A DNA stretch of 64,000 nucleotides from Treponema_I sp045616125 (GTDB lineage Bacteria > Spirochaetota > Spirochaetia > Treponematales > Treponemataceae): NCBI GenBank assembly GCA_045616125.1, contig JAZLGC010000016.1, positions 30,601-94,600 of the forward strand, in the 5' to 3' direction. A program made the position numbers and the translations under genes. Positions 18,630-27,404 of the stretch are shown here, one piece after another. The notes below the pieces were generated by a model that worked only from the letters and a program-made list of their open reading frames with translations, had not been told where the DNA came from and made no database searches. Position 1 is the stretch's first letter, and the number at the start of each line of letters is the position of its first letter.

Positions 18630-20450
18630 ATGGCAAAACAAAAATCAACTGTATACGACGAATCAAAAATCCAGACGCTTTCTTCTCTTGATCACATCCG
18701 GCTTCGTCCCGGTATGTACATTGGTCGTCTGGGTGACGGATCCAACCAGAATGATGGTATCTATATTCTGTTAAAAGAAGTAATTGATAACTCTATTGAT
18801 GAATTCATCATGGGTAATGGCCGCCGCATTGATGTAGAAGTAAAAGATAACCGGGTAAAGGTTCGGGATTACGGCCGCGGTATTCCGCTTGGAAAAATTG
18901 TAGACTGCGTATCCATCATTAATACCGGTGCAAAATACAATGACGATGTATTCCAGTTTTCCGTTGGTTTGAACGGTGTCGGTACTAAAGCCGTAAACGC
19001 ACTGTCATCATCGTTCCGCGTCATGTCTGTCCGCGATGGAGAATGTGCAGAAGCCATCTTTGAACACGGTAAACTGGTTTCCAATAAGAAGGGTAAGGTT
19101 AAGGAAAGCGTAAAGAACGGTACCTATGTAGAATTCGTGCCTGACCCGGCCCTGTTCGGCGACTATAACTTTAACCAGGAATTCGTAGAAAAACGGATCT
19201 GGAACTATGCCTATCTGAATGCAGGCCTTACCTTGGTATACAACGGCCAGAAAATCTACAGCGAAAACGGTCTTTTAGACCTGCTTTCCAAGGAAATTGA
19301 AGGCGAAAGCATTTACCCCGTTGGATACTATAAAGGCAAGCAGCTGGAATTCTCCTTCAGCCATACCAATGCTTACGGTGAGAACTATTTCTCGTACGTA
19401 AACGGTCAGTATACCAGCGATGGCGGTACCCACCTGGCAGCATTCAAGGAAGGCTTCTTAAAAGGCGTTCAGGAATTTTACCGCAAGGCCTACAAGAGCG
19501 AAGATGTTCGCGACGGTATGATTGCTGCCGTTACGGTAAAAATAAAGGAACCGGTATTTGAAAGCCAGACCAAGAACAAACTGGGAAATACCGATGTCCG
19601 CAGCTGGATTGTCAACGAAACAAAAAGTGCCATTGTCGACTATCTGCACCGGAACGCCGATGCAGCCCAAAAACTGGAAGCAAAAATCCAGGCCAACGAA
19701 AAACTGCGTACTGAACTGAACAGCGTTAAAAAGGAAGCAAAGGAAGCTGCCCGCAAAATCAGCCTGAAAATTCCAAAACTGTACGACTGTAAGTATCACA
19801 TAGAAGATGGCGCAAAAGGCGAAAACAGCATGATTTTCTTAACGGAAGGAGATTCTGCAACGGGGGCCATGACTCACTGCCGCGACGCCATGACACAAGC
19901 GTTGTTCAGCCTGCGTGGTAAAGTTGAAAACATGTGTGGCCGGAAGCGCACTGATATTTACAAGAACCAGGAGCTGTTTAACCTGATGATGGCTCTGGGA
20001 ATTGAGCAGGATGTGGCAAATCTGCGCTACAGCAAGATTATCATTGCAACAGATGCCGATAATGACGGTTTCCATATCCGGAACCTGCTGCTCACATTCT
20101 TCCTGGGATTCTTTGAAGAACTGGTTACCAGTGGCAAGGTATTTATTCTGGAAACGCCGCTGTTCCGTGTGCGCAACAAGAAAGATACCCTGTACTGTTA
20201 TACCGAGGCTGAACGTGATGCTGCCCTGAAAAAACTGGGAAGTACTGCAGAAGTTACCCGATTCAAAGGTCTTGGTGAAATCAGCCCGAAGGAGTTTGGA
20301 CCGTTTATCGGAGAAGATATGCATCTGGTGCCGGTAGAAGTACAGAATATTGCTAACGTACCAAAACTGCTGGAGTTCTATATGGGTAAGAACACTCCTC
20401 AGCGCCGCGAGTTCATCGTCAACAACTTATTAGAGGAAATCGACGCTTGA
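18630..20450 (+). CDS. parE: Type IIA DNA topoisomerase subunit B (ParE/GyrB family)
   Basis: The ATPase subunit of a type IIA topoisomerase that drives strand passage. It is 606 aa. The GHKL ATPase domain is at 1-220, with E50/N54 in KEVIDNS, DYGRGI (80-85) and the ATP-lid GLNGVGTK (113-120). The transducer carries QTKNKLGN (313-320). The TOPRIM domain has EGDSA (406-410) and the metal-binding DADNDG (475-480). The length fits ParE better than the longer GyrB of enterics, but GyrB cannot be excluded without phylogeny. No A subunit follows directly. The start at 18630 is set by GGTGGG; a longer frame from 18468 would run antisense through deoD and is rejected. Confidence 0.85.
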   Translation: MAKQKSTVYDESKIQTLSSLDHIRLRPGMYIGRLGDGSNQNDGIYILLKEVIDNSIDEFIMGNGRRIDVEVKDNRVKVRDYGRGIPLGKIVDCVSIINTGAKYNDDVFQFSVGLNGVGTKAVNALSSSFRVMSVRDGECAEAIFEHGKLVSNKKGKVKESVKNGTYVEFVPDPALFGDYNFNQEFVEKRIWNYAYLNAGLTLVYNGQKIYSENGLLDLLSKEIEGESIYPVGYYKGKQLEFSFSHTNAYGENYFSYVNGQYTSDGGTHLAAFKEGFLKGVQEFYRKAYKSEDVRDGMIAAVTVKIKEPVFESQTKNKLGNTDVRSWIVNETKSAIVDYLHRNADAAQKLEAKIQANEKLRTELNSVKKEAKEAARKISLKIPKLYDCKYHIEDGAKGENSMIFLTEGDSATGAMTHCRDAMTQALFSLRGKVENMCGRKRTDIYKNQELFNLMMALGIEQDVANLRYSKIIIATDADNDGFHIRNLLLTFFLGFFEELVTSGKVFILETPLFRVRNKKDTLYCYTEAERDAALKKLGSTAEVTRFKGLGEISPKEFGPFIGEDMHLVPVEVQNIANVPKLLEFYMGKNTPQRREFIVNNLLEEIDA

Positions 20451-20464
20451 TTAGGTGAATATTT

Positions 20465-20602
20465 GCCGCCATGGACGGCGGCATGAACTTCGTGTTTTGC
20501 GTCAGCAAAACACGGTAAGGTGAAGTGGCATGGATGCCACTTCACCGACCATATCGTCGCCATAGGCGAAGCCCGGCAAGGGAACTATCGTTCCGGGCTT
20601 CG
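20465..20602. repeat. Hairpin-chain element, locus A (three-hairpin family)
   Basis: The element starts 15 nt after the parE-like stop. H1 is GCCGCC/GGCGGC around ATGGAC (20465-20482). H2 is a 10-bp stem CGTGTTTTGC with loop GTCA (20491-20514), followed by GTAAG. H3 is a 12-bp stem GGTGAAGTGGCA with loop TGGA (20519-20546). Two extra hairpins follow: a 5-bp stem TCGCC at 20557-20569 and a 10-bp stem CGAAGCCCGG at 20567-20602. H1, GTAAG, H2 and H3 recur in order at 36222-36307, and partly at 59880-59962 and 61251-61306. No open frame fits. It could act as a terminator or mRNA stabiliser. Confidence 0.85.
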
Positions 20603-20707
20603 ACAACTTTTGCCCAGCCCCATCCCACCTACCGATTTTTCAACTATACCCCAATGCCACTCAACCGACATTTTCTGTAAATAAGTATATTAATAACATT
20701 ATTTTCA

Positions 20708-20736
20708 TAGACGGTCTTTTTTTTGGATTTTATATT
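20708..20736 (+). promoter_or_regulatory. Promoter of the ABC exporter operon
   Basis: TAGACG (20708-20713), a 17-nt spacer and TATATT (20731-20736), which ends 7 nt before the ATG at 20744. A leaderless start is predicted. Confidence 0.55.
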
Positions 20737-20743
20737 TAAAGGC

Positions 20744-22585
20744 ATGTCTAGTATTAAGAAACTACTTGTGGGGCTTGAGACTAAGTACAAAGTCAGTGCT
20801 GTGTGTGCCCCCATTGCCATCATGGGTGAAGTTCTTATGGAAGTTCTTATCCCGCTGATTATGGCAAGAATCATTGACGTAGGCATGGCAAATAAGGATG
20901 CCCAGTTTGTTATTGTGTATGGCCTCCTTATGATTGGTTCGGCCCTGCTGTCACTTGCATTTGGTGTAGGAGCCGGCCGTCTGGCAGCTGTTTCTGCACT
21001 GGGGTTCAGCCGCAACCTGCGTAAACGCCTGTTCAGTAAAGTACAGGACTTTTCTTTTGGGAACGTTGATAAATTCAGCACCGCTTCTCTGGTAACCCGT
21101 CTTACCACAGACGTTACCAACTGTCAGAACACATTCCAGATGATCATCCGCATGTGTATCCGTGCTCCATTCATGTTCATCGCCGCCATTTTCCTCAGTT
21201 TCAGAATCAACAGCGAACTGGCAATGATTTTCATTGTTGCCATCCCCTGTATCCTGATTCCGGTACTCATCATCATGCGTAAGGCATTCCCGCTGTTTGA
21301 AGCCATGATGAAAAAGTACGATGGCCTTAACGCAACGGTTCAGGAAAACTTAACTGGTATCCGTGCCGTAAAGGCGTTTGTCCGCGAAGACCACGAATCC
21401 CAGAAGTTCCGCGATGCCGCTGATGCTGTCCGCGTCATGCAGGTAAAGGCAGAACGCCTTGTCATTCTGAACTTCCCCATCATGATGATGGTCATGAACC
21501 TTTCCATGATTGCCATTTTCTGGTTCGGCGGTAACCTGATCATCGGCGGCAGCATGCAGACCGGTGAACTCATCAGCTTTACCACCTATCTGTTCCAGAT
21601 TCTCATGTCCCTCATGATGATTTCCATGATTTTCGTCATGCTGGTACTTTCCCGGGCATCTTTGAAACGTATCGTAGAAGTTCTTGATGAAGAACCCGAT
21701 ATCAAGAATCCTGCCGGTGTGGCAGCCGATGGCGTATCAGAGGGCCCTGCCGATGGTGCCATCAAGTTCACCGATGTGTCATTCAGTTATGATAAGCGTC
21801 CTGAGACCGCCGTACTCCGGAACATCAATCTGGACATCAAGGCTGGTCAGACTGTCGGTATTGTCGGTGGAACCGGTTCTTCAAAATCGACACTGGTTAT
21901 GATGATTCCCCGCCTGTACGATGTACTGAGCGGTTCTGTAGAAGTTGGCGGCAAGAACGTTAAGGAATACACCATGGAAGCCCTGCGTGACAGTGTTGCC
22001 ATGGTGCTGCAGAAAAACGTTCTTTTTAGCGGTACCATTGCCGAAAACCTGCGCTGGGGTAACCCGGACGCCACTGACGAAGAGCTGGTAGAAGTATGTA
22101 AAATTGCCAGCGCCCATGACTTTGTTGCCGGCTTCCCTGAAGGCTATGCAACAGAACTGGGGCAGGGTGGTGTAAACCTTTCCGGTGGTCAGAAACAGCG
22201 TCTTTGTATTGCCCGCGCCCTGCTGAAAAAGCCAAAGATTCTTATTCTTGATGACTCTACCAGTGCAGTTGATACGGCAACTGATGCATCTATCCGCAAG
22301 GCTCTTGCAGAAACCCTGCCGGAAACGACAAAAATCATCATTGCCCAGCGCCTGTCATCCGTAAAAGATGCTGACGTGATTTTCGTCCTTGATGAAGGTG
22401 AAATCAACGCTTCCGGTACCCACGAACAGCTCCTTGAAACCTGTGACATTTACCGCGAAGTATATGAATCACAGCAGAAAGGCAACGACGACTTTGATGA
22501 GCCGGAAGCTGATGTGGTTATTACCGAAGAAGATGTGAAAAAGCAGAAAGAAGCAGCCGCTGCTGCTGAAAAAGGAGGTTTCTGA
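20744..22585 (+). CDS. Heterodimeric ABC exporter, subunit with degenerate ATP site
   Basis: A half-transporter of 613 aa: six membrane helices (about 1-310) followed by a nucleotide-binding domain. Walker A is GGTGSSKST (375-383), where the second conserved Gly is Ser. The signature LSGGQKQR is intact (479-486). The Walker B motif continues LDDST, so Asp504 replaces the catalytic Glu. This combination is typical of the inactive half of heterodimeric multidrug/lipid exporters. The start at 20744 follows a -10 box by 7 nt; the frame opens 21 nt earlier with TTG. The stop overlaps the next ATG by one base (TGATG), giving translational coupling. The substrate cannot be read from sequence. Confidence 0.9.
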   Translation: MSSIKKLLVGLETKYKVSAVCAPIAIMGEVLMEVLIPLIMARIIDVGMANKDAQFVIVYGLLMIGSALLSLAFGVGAGRLAAVSALGFSRNLRKRLFSKVQDFSFGNVDKFSTASLVTRLTTDVTNCQNTFQMIIRMCIRAPFMFIAAIFLSFRINSELAMIFIVAIPCILIPVLIIMRKAFPLFEAMMKKYDGLNATVQENLTGIRAVKAFVREDHESQKFRDAADAVRVMQVKAERLVILNFPIMMMVMNLSMIAIFWFGGNLIIGGSMQTGELISFTTYLFQILMSLMMISMIFVMLVLSRASLKRIVEVLDEEPDIKNPAGVAADGVSEGPADGAIKFTDVSFSYDKRPETAVLRNINLDIKAGQTVGIVGGTGSSKSTLVMMIPRLYDVLSGSVEVGGKNVKEYTMEALRDSVAMVLQKNVLFSGTIAENLRWGNPDATDEELVEVCKIASAHDFVAGFPEGYATELGQGGVNLSGGQKQRLCIARALLKKPKILILDDSTSAVDTATDASIRKALAETLPETTKIIIAQRLSSVKDADVIFVLDEGEINASGTHEQLLETCDIYREVYESQQKGNDDFDEPEADVVITEEDVKKQKEAAAAAEKGGF

Positions 22586-24498
22586 TGCCAGGACCAGGAC
22601 GTGGACCAAGAGGAATGAAACCCCAGAAACCAAAGAATACCAAACAGACCATCGGAAGACTGTTTTCGTATCTGGGTAGCTATAAACTTATTCTCGTTAT
22701 CGTATTTTTCTGTATTCTCATTAACGCAGGTGCTCAGATCCTGAGTAACTACATGATCCGCCCGATCCTTAACGACTACATTATGCCGTTAATCGGACAG
22801 CAGAATCCGGATCTGACCAGATTTGCCACTCTGCTGGGGACCATGCTGATCATTTATGTGTTTGGTGCAGTAGCCAGCTGGCTGAACGCCCGCCTGATGC
22901 TGCAGGTTTCAACCGGTACGCTGTACAAGATCCGTACCCAGCTGTTTGAACACATGGAACTGCTGCCCATCAAATATTTTGATACCCATACCCATGGCGA
23001 CCTGATGAGCCGGTACACCAACGATACCGATACGCTCCGCGATATGCTGAGTCAGGCCCTGCCACAGCTGTTCTCATCAATGCTGACTGTTGTATCGTCA
23101 TTCATCATGATGCTGGTACTGAGCCCCTGGCTGCTTCTGATTATGCTGGTGGCTATCGTGGTTATTGTAGCCCTGACCGGCGCCATCGGTAAGCGGTCTG
23201 CAAAAGCATTCCGTGACCAGCAGAAAGCTATCGGTAAGGTAAACGGATACATTGAAGAAATGATTGAAGGACAGAAGGTTGTTAAGGTTTTCTGTCATGA
23301 AGAAAAGAGTCGGAAAGAGTTCAATGAACTGAACGATGCACTGTGCGAAGCCGGTACCCGTGCCCATACCATGGCAAACATCATGGGGCCAACCATGAAC
23401 AACATGGGGCACATCAACTACGCTGTTACTGCCATGGCTGGTGTCATGCTGATTATTGCCGGAGCTTCTGACCTGGGAACGGTTGTTGCTTTCCTGAACT
23501 ACAGCAAAAACTTTATCCAGCCTATTTCGCAGCTGGCCCAGCTGTTCAACGGTATTCTCAATGCCCTGGCCGGTGCCGAACGTATCTTTGGTGTTATTGA
23601 TGAACCGGTGGAAACTGACGATGGCTATGTAACTCTGGTAAATGCCAACATTCTGCCGGACGGCACGGTAACTGAAAGCTTCATGTCTACCGGTGAATGG
23701 GCTTGGAAGCATCCACATCAGGCAGACGGTACCGTTACCTACACTCCGCTGAAAGGTGAAGTACAGTTTGATGATGTTACCTTTGGCTATGTTGAAAACA
23801 AGACGGTTCTGCACGATATTGACCTGACGGCAAAACCGGGACAGAAGATTGCGCTGGTAGGTTCTACCGGTAGCGGTAAGACAACTATTACCAACCTGAT
23901 CAACCGGTTTTATGATGTGGTGGCTGATGATGAAGGTGCCAGCAAAATCCGTATTGACGGCATTAATGTGTCGAAAATCAAGAAGGCTGACCTGCGCCGT
24001 TCTATGAGTATGGTTCTGCAGGATACCCATCTGTTTACCGGAACCATTGCCGAGAACATCCGTTTTGGTAAGCTGGATGCCAGTATGGCAGAAGTAGAAG
24101 CAGCGGCAAAACTTGCCAACGCCGATTATTTTATCCGCCACTTAAGCGAAGGCTACGATACGGTTATTACCGGCGATGGTGCAAACCTGTCTCAGGGGCA
24201 GCGTCAGCTTCTGGCTATTGCCCGTGCGGCCGTTGCCAATCCGCCGATTCTTATTCTTGATGAAGCTACCAGCTCCATTGATACCCGTACCGAAGCCCTG
24301 ATTCAGGCCGGTATGGACAGCCTGATGAAAGGACGCACCACGTTTGTCATTGCCCACCGCTTAAGTACGGTCCGCAATGCTGACAAGATTGTGGTTCTTG
24401 AAAACGGTCATATCATTGAGCAGGGTAACCACGATGAACTGATCGAGAAGAAAGGACGGTATTATCAGTTGTACACGGGTAACTTCGCTGAGAACTGA
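22585..24498 (+). CDS. Heterodimeric ABC exporter, subunit with catalytic ATP site
   Basis: The 637-aa partner of the preceding gene, with a basic Gly/Pro-rich N-terminus, six membrane helices and a nucleotide-binding domain. Walker A is GSTGSGKTT (426-434) and the catalytic Glu560 is present, but the signature is LSQGQ (535-539). With the partner LSGGQ this gives one competent and one degenerate composite ATP site. A roughly 50-residue insert between the membrane and ATPase domains (GYVTLVNANILPDGT and following) is seen in related heterodimers. The ribosome site GGAGG overlaps the end of the upstream gene. The last codons and stop form an inverted repeat with 24642-24656. Confidence 0.91.
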   Translation: MPGPGRGPRGMKPQKPKNTKQTIGRLFSYLGSYKLILVIVFFCILINAGAQILSNYMIRPILNDYIMPLIGQQNPDLTRFATLLGTMLIIYVFGAVASWLNARLMLQVSTGTLYKIRTQLFEHMELLPIKYFDTHTHGDLMSRYTNDTDTLRDMLSQALPQLFSSMLTVVSSFIMMLVLSPWLLLIMLVAIVVIVALTGAIGKRSAKAFRDQQKAIGKVNGYIEEMIEGQKVVKVFCHEEKSRKEFNELNDALCEAGTRAHTMANIMGPTMNNMGHINYAVTAMAGVMLIIAGASDLGTVVAFLNYSKNFIQPISQLAQLFNGILNALAGAERIFGVIDEPVETDDGYVTLVNANILPDGTVTESFMSTGEWAWKHPHQADGTVTYTPLKGEVQFDDVTFGYVENKTVLHDIDLTAKPGQKIALVGSTGSGKTTITNLINRFYDVVADDEGASKIRIDGINVSKIKKADLRRSMSMVLQDTHLFTGTIAENIRFGKLDASMAEVEAAAKLANADYFIRHLSEGYDTVITGDGANLSQGQRQLLAIARAAVANPPILILDEATSSIDTRTEALIQAGMDSLMKGRTTFVIAHRLSTVRNADKIVVLENGHIIEQGNHDELIEKKGRYYQLYTGNFAEN

Positions 24499-24965
24499 AA
24501 TATCTGACGAATAATCAACTGCATGATGGCAGGAGATGCTTCCGCCGGAACCCGTGCTGACTCAACGCTTCACTGCGTTCAGAAGTTTCGTCATCACGGA
24601 ACCCGGCTCCGCATCTCCTGCCATCGCCTTTTTAAACGCAGGATATTTCAGTTCTCGCTTTCATGCGTGGGGGGAGCTTCGCTGCGCTCAGAAAGTGTCG
24701 TCGGTCAGAACCTCGCCTACGGGCAGTCCCTGTCGCATTTTAAACTGGTGTTTTCAGTTCTCGCTTTCATGGGTGAGGGCCTTGCTGTGCTCTTTTGCGA
24801 AAAATGAGTGGTGGAAGATGTGCAGCTTTGCCGTAATGGCAGATGGCATAGGGTATGGAGCCACGCCGAAGGCGGCCACTGGACTGAGCGGAGCGAAGGA
24901 AGCGGCTGGAGCGGTAGCGGAATGGCGGAACACCCGACGGCAGCAACGATGCCGGATGCCCAAAA
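24490..24965. repeat. Non-coding stretch with degenerate tandem units and inverted repeats
   Basis: The 557-nt gap between the exporter and the SPFH gene. A 15-bp perfect inverted repeat GATGGCAGGAGATGC lies at 24525-24539 and 24611-24625. A 15-mer at 24490-24504, which includes the exporter stop codon, is the exact complement of 24642-24656. Units of about 103-109 nt start near 24567, 24676 and 24779 (GCTTCRCTGCGYTCAGAA-like); each of the first two ends in TTTCAGTTCTCGCTTTCATG (24646-24665 and 24752-24771). Open frames exist here in several phases but have no ribosome site or recognisable protein. Confidence 0.7.
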
Positions 24966-25055
24966 AAATCTGGATTTTTTTCACTATCACCTTGATATGG
25001 GGTGAGGATGTGTTATATATAGGGTATAAAAGATTTCTCTTAACGGAGGTACCTT

Positions 25056-25958
25056 ATGGAAAAGAAAAATGTATCAAAAATTGTGACTGCAGTTGTAGTA
25101 ATTGCGCTGATTGCAGTAATCGTGCCACAGTGCTGCACCATCATCGAACCGAACGAAGTTGGTGTTGTAAAGACTATGGGAAAAATTGACCATGAACTGG
25201 ACAGGGGATCAGGTTTCAATCTGAAAGCTCCTTTTATCCAGAGTGTCGTAAAACTGGACATGAGCCCACGCACCTATAATATGAACTTTTCTTTTGGCTC
25301 AGACAGTGCCGTAACAAAGGATATGCAGTCAGTTGGCCTTTCTGCCACACTGGTCTACAAATTCAGCGAAGACGGCATCATGAACTATGTAACCAACTTT
25401 ACCCAGAGCACTTTGGAAAGCCGCTTTAAGAGCAATACTCAGGCTGCCGTAAAAGCAGTAGTTGGTAAATACTCAATTTATGACCTGACTTCTTCTACCA
25501 TCGAAATTGCAGATGAAGTAAAACGGTCGGTAAGCGCCATGTCTGCTGATATGCCTATTGAAATTACTTCAGTAAACATCAGTAACTGGGACTGGTCTGC
25601 TGAATTTGACAAAATGATTCAGGACACCATGAACGCTACCCAGCGTGAAAAGACTGCAAAGGCAGAAGTTGCCATTGCTGAAGCCAGTGCTCAGAAAGAA
25701 GTTGCAGAAGCAAAAGCAAAACTTGAAGCTGAAAGACTGAATGCAGAAGCTGTAAAAGTTAAGGCTGATGCAGAAGCAGAAGCCATGAAGATCAAGAATA
25801 ATGCCATTAAGGAAACTCTGCAGATGCAGCGGGAAACCTGGGAACATGAAGAAAAGATGGCATATTACCAGAGATGGGATGGCCGCCTTGAAGGTGCATC
25901 GGCATCAAGCTTTATCGTAACACCAAACTATTCCGGTTTGAGTATCGAAACAAAATAA
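25056..25958 (+). CDS. SPFH/band-7 (prohibitin-stomatin-like) membrane protein
   Basis: It is 300 aa. A single membrane anchor lies at residues 8-26 (VTAVVVIALIAVIVPQ). An SPFH domain runs from about 28 to 190, beginning EPNEVGVVKTMGKI. An Ala/Glu/Lys-rich coiled coil (about 190-250) is followed by a short polar tail. Such proteins oligomerise into membrane-attached rings or scaffolds; no protease partner (NfeD, FtsH) is adjacent, so its role is open. A perfect GGAGGTACC ribosome site sets the start. The gene converges on the GH8 gene across a terminator. Confidence 0.87.
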   Translation: MEKKNVSKIVTAVVVIALIAVIVPQCCTIIEPNEVGVVKTMGKIDHELDRGSGFNLKAPFIQSVVKLDMSPRTYNMNFSFGSDSAVTKDMQSVGLSATLVYKFSEDGIMNYVTNFTQSTLESRFKSNTQAAVKAVVGKYSIYDLTSSTIEIADEVKRSVSAMSADMPIEITSVNISNWDWSAEFDKMIQDTMNATQREKTAKAEVAIAEASAQKEVAEAKAKLEAERLNAEAVKVKADAEAEAMKIKNNAIKETLQMQRETWEHEEKMAYYQRWDGRLEGASASSFIVTPNYSGLSIETK

Positions 25959-25989
25959 CCATGTGGCCCGTTGAGGCCGGCATGGAACG

Positions 25990-26025
25990 AAAAGGCAGCT
26001 GCCGATGGGTAGCTGCCTTTTTTTT
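25990..26025. terminator. Bidirectional terminator, SPFH/GH8
   Basis: An 11-bp stem AAAAGGCAGCT/AGCTGCCTTTT with a 10-nt loop and a T8 run. It reaches into the GH8 stop codon. Confidence 0.87.
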
Positions 26026-27136
26026 ATGCTTCGGGGGTATATTTGCCGCTTAGTGCAAGCATGGCAAACATATACAGACAGTTATCGTAGTAACGGCGCT
26101 CACCGGTCCTCAGTGGTGTTTCCCAGAAACGGCGGACAATTTTTTCTGCAGCGTCCTTTGCTGCCGGCGAACAGGCCAGCGTGGTCTGTGCCAGGGTTGC
26201 CAGTAATCCAATGGGATGCAGCGCCTTTTCTGCCTCTCCCTTTTCGTTTTTCACTATCGTTCCATCAATGGCATATTTCATGAAGTCTTCCGTAGGAATG
26301 TCTGCAAAGAACCGTACCAGATTATCGGCAATCTTTGAAAACTCCGCGTTTTCTCCATGCCAGAGCACATCCAGCCCTATATTGGCTCCGGTTCTGTAGG
26401 CATCGCTGAAAAAGTCTCCGTGGTTTTCCGGTGGCCCGTAGGGATTGGGTGTTCCGTCAAAATTGGCATATTCCGGGTTCATGCCGGTTACCGGATGGCA
26501 GGACTTAAGCAGAAATGCGCGGCTGGCTTCTTCTGCCCGTTTCCAGAAAGGACGGTCAGCTTCATCTGCCCACAGGGCAAAGTAATGGTAGAAATGCATC
26601 AAATGATACGAAGGATCGCTGAACGGGCAGGCGGGCACAAAGGCAATGAGTGCTTCATCTTTTTTCCACATGGGAAGTTCGTGATGTAGCACTGTCCGTA
26701 AAATCTTCTTTGCCCAGGCGGTATAGTCATAGATGCCTTCTCCATCGCCCCATTTTTTCCCGGCAAGGAACAGGGCCATGGCATAGAATTCTTCGCCGTC
26801 CGGTGCAGGCCCGAAAAAGTTCTTCTTGCCGTCTGGGGCAACTGACCAGGCAAAATAGCCTTTCATGAAACCTTCATCCATGTACATGAATTCCATGGAG
26901 AACTTCCACATGCGGTCAAAAATATCCTTGCGGTCCATCATCACCGCCATCATCATGCCGTAGGACATGCCTTCGGTTCTGGCATCACAGTTGCCGGTAT
27001 CCATAAAATACCCCGTGTCCCGCAACCCCTCAAAGTAAAAGCGGTCGTGGCTTTCGGTAATGGTGTAGTAGGCTTCATACACCCGGCTTTCAATTTCTTC
27101 GGGGGTATAGCCATAGTCTAAAAAGGTGTTTTTCAT
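26024..27136 (-). CDS. GH8 reducing-end xylose-releasing exo-oligoxylanase
   Basis: It is expected to remove xylose from the reducing end of xylo-oligosaccharides in the cytoplasm; no signal peptide is present. It has 370 aa, close to characterised Rex enzymes. The stretch RTEGMSYGMMMAV holds the general acid (Glu55). GYFAWS and APDGEEFYAMALF line the active site. FFSDAYR carries the probable base (Asp245). Neighbours include an MFS permease and a GH3 enzyme, consistent with uptake and hydrolysis of oligosaccharides. A TATACT box (27143-27148) ends 6 nt before the ATG. An endo-acting GH8 enzyme is less likely because those are usually secreted. Confidence 0.86.
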   Translation of the reverse strand: MKNTFLDYGYTPEEIESRVYEAYYTITESHDRFYFEGLRDTGYFMDTGNCDARTEGMSYGMMMAVMMDRKDIFDRMWKFSMEFMYMDEGFMKGYFAWSVAPDGKKNFFGPAPDGEEFYAMALFLAGKKWGDGEGIYDYTAWAKKILRTVLHHELPMWKKDEALIAFVPACPFSDPSYHLMHFYHYFALWADEADRPFWKRAEEASRAFLLKSCHPVTGMNPEYANFDGTPNPYGPPENHGDFFSDAYRTGANIGLDVLWHGENAEFSKIADNLVRFFADIPTEDFMKYAIDGTIVKNEKGEAEKALHPIGLLATLAQTTLACSPAAKDAAEKIVRRFWETPLRTGERRYYDNCLYMFAMLALSGKYTPEA

Positions 27137-27142
27137 AATGCA

Positions 27143-27148
27143 AGTATA
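27143..27148 (-). promoter_or_regulatory. -10 box of the GH8 gene
   Basis: TATACT with a 6-nt gap to the start codon and no ribosome site. The alternating 11-mer array begins 24 nt further upstream. Confidence 0.6.
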
Positions 27149-27172
27149 CGCTATCAGTGAGATTTTGTGCGG

Positions 27173-27374
27173 ATTACATATAAAACTGCAGCGAAGCCTG
27201 ATGTTTGGGCGTGCTTATATGTAATTTTTGAGCAGAGTGGAGTGCAGATTACATAGAAAAAGCCTGAGAGAAGGTGATTTATATGTACGGTCAGGGACGA
27301 AAAAGCTGCTGGGGCCGGATGAATTACATATAAGGGGCTGAAATCTTGTGGGTTGCCGGGTTTTTATATGTAAT
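27173..27374. repeat. Array of six alternating 11-mers upstream of the GH8 gene
   Basis: The exact or near-exact 11-mer ATTACATATAA alternates with its complement TTATATGTAAT six times in 202 nt; centre-to-centre distances run from 29 to 46 nt. The intervening sequences are unrelated to each other and C-rich. Paired neighbours can form three 11-bp stem-loops with loops of roughly 20-30 nt. It fills the whole MFS-GH8 gap. It is not a CRISPR array, because the repeats are too short and alternate in direction. Operator clustering for the GH8 gene or an RNA structure are both possible. Confidence 0.85.
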
Positions 27375-27404
27375 CGGGCGAAAATCCGGGCAAGAACTCA
27401 AGAT

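Noticed and set aside
24536..25189. 217-codon frame between the exporter and the SPFH gene
   Set aside because: No ribosome site, overlaps the SPFH gene in another phase and consists of repeat-derived low-complexity sequence rich in Cys, Arg and Ser.
27173..27374. CRISPR array
   Set aside because: Repeats are only 11 nt, alternate in orientation and have unequal spacing; no cas gene is present in the window.
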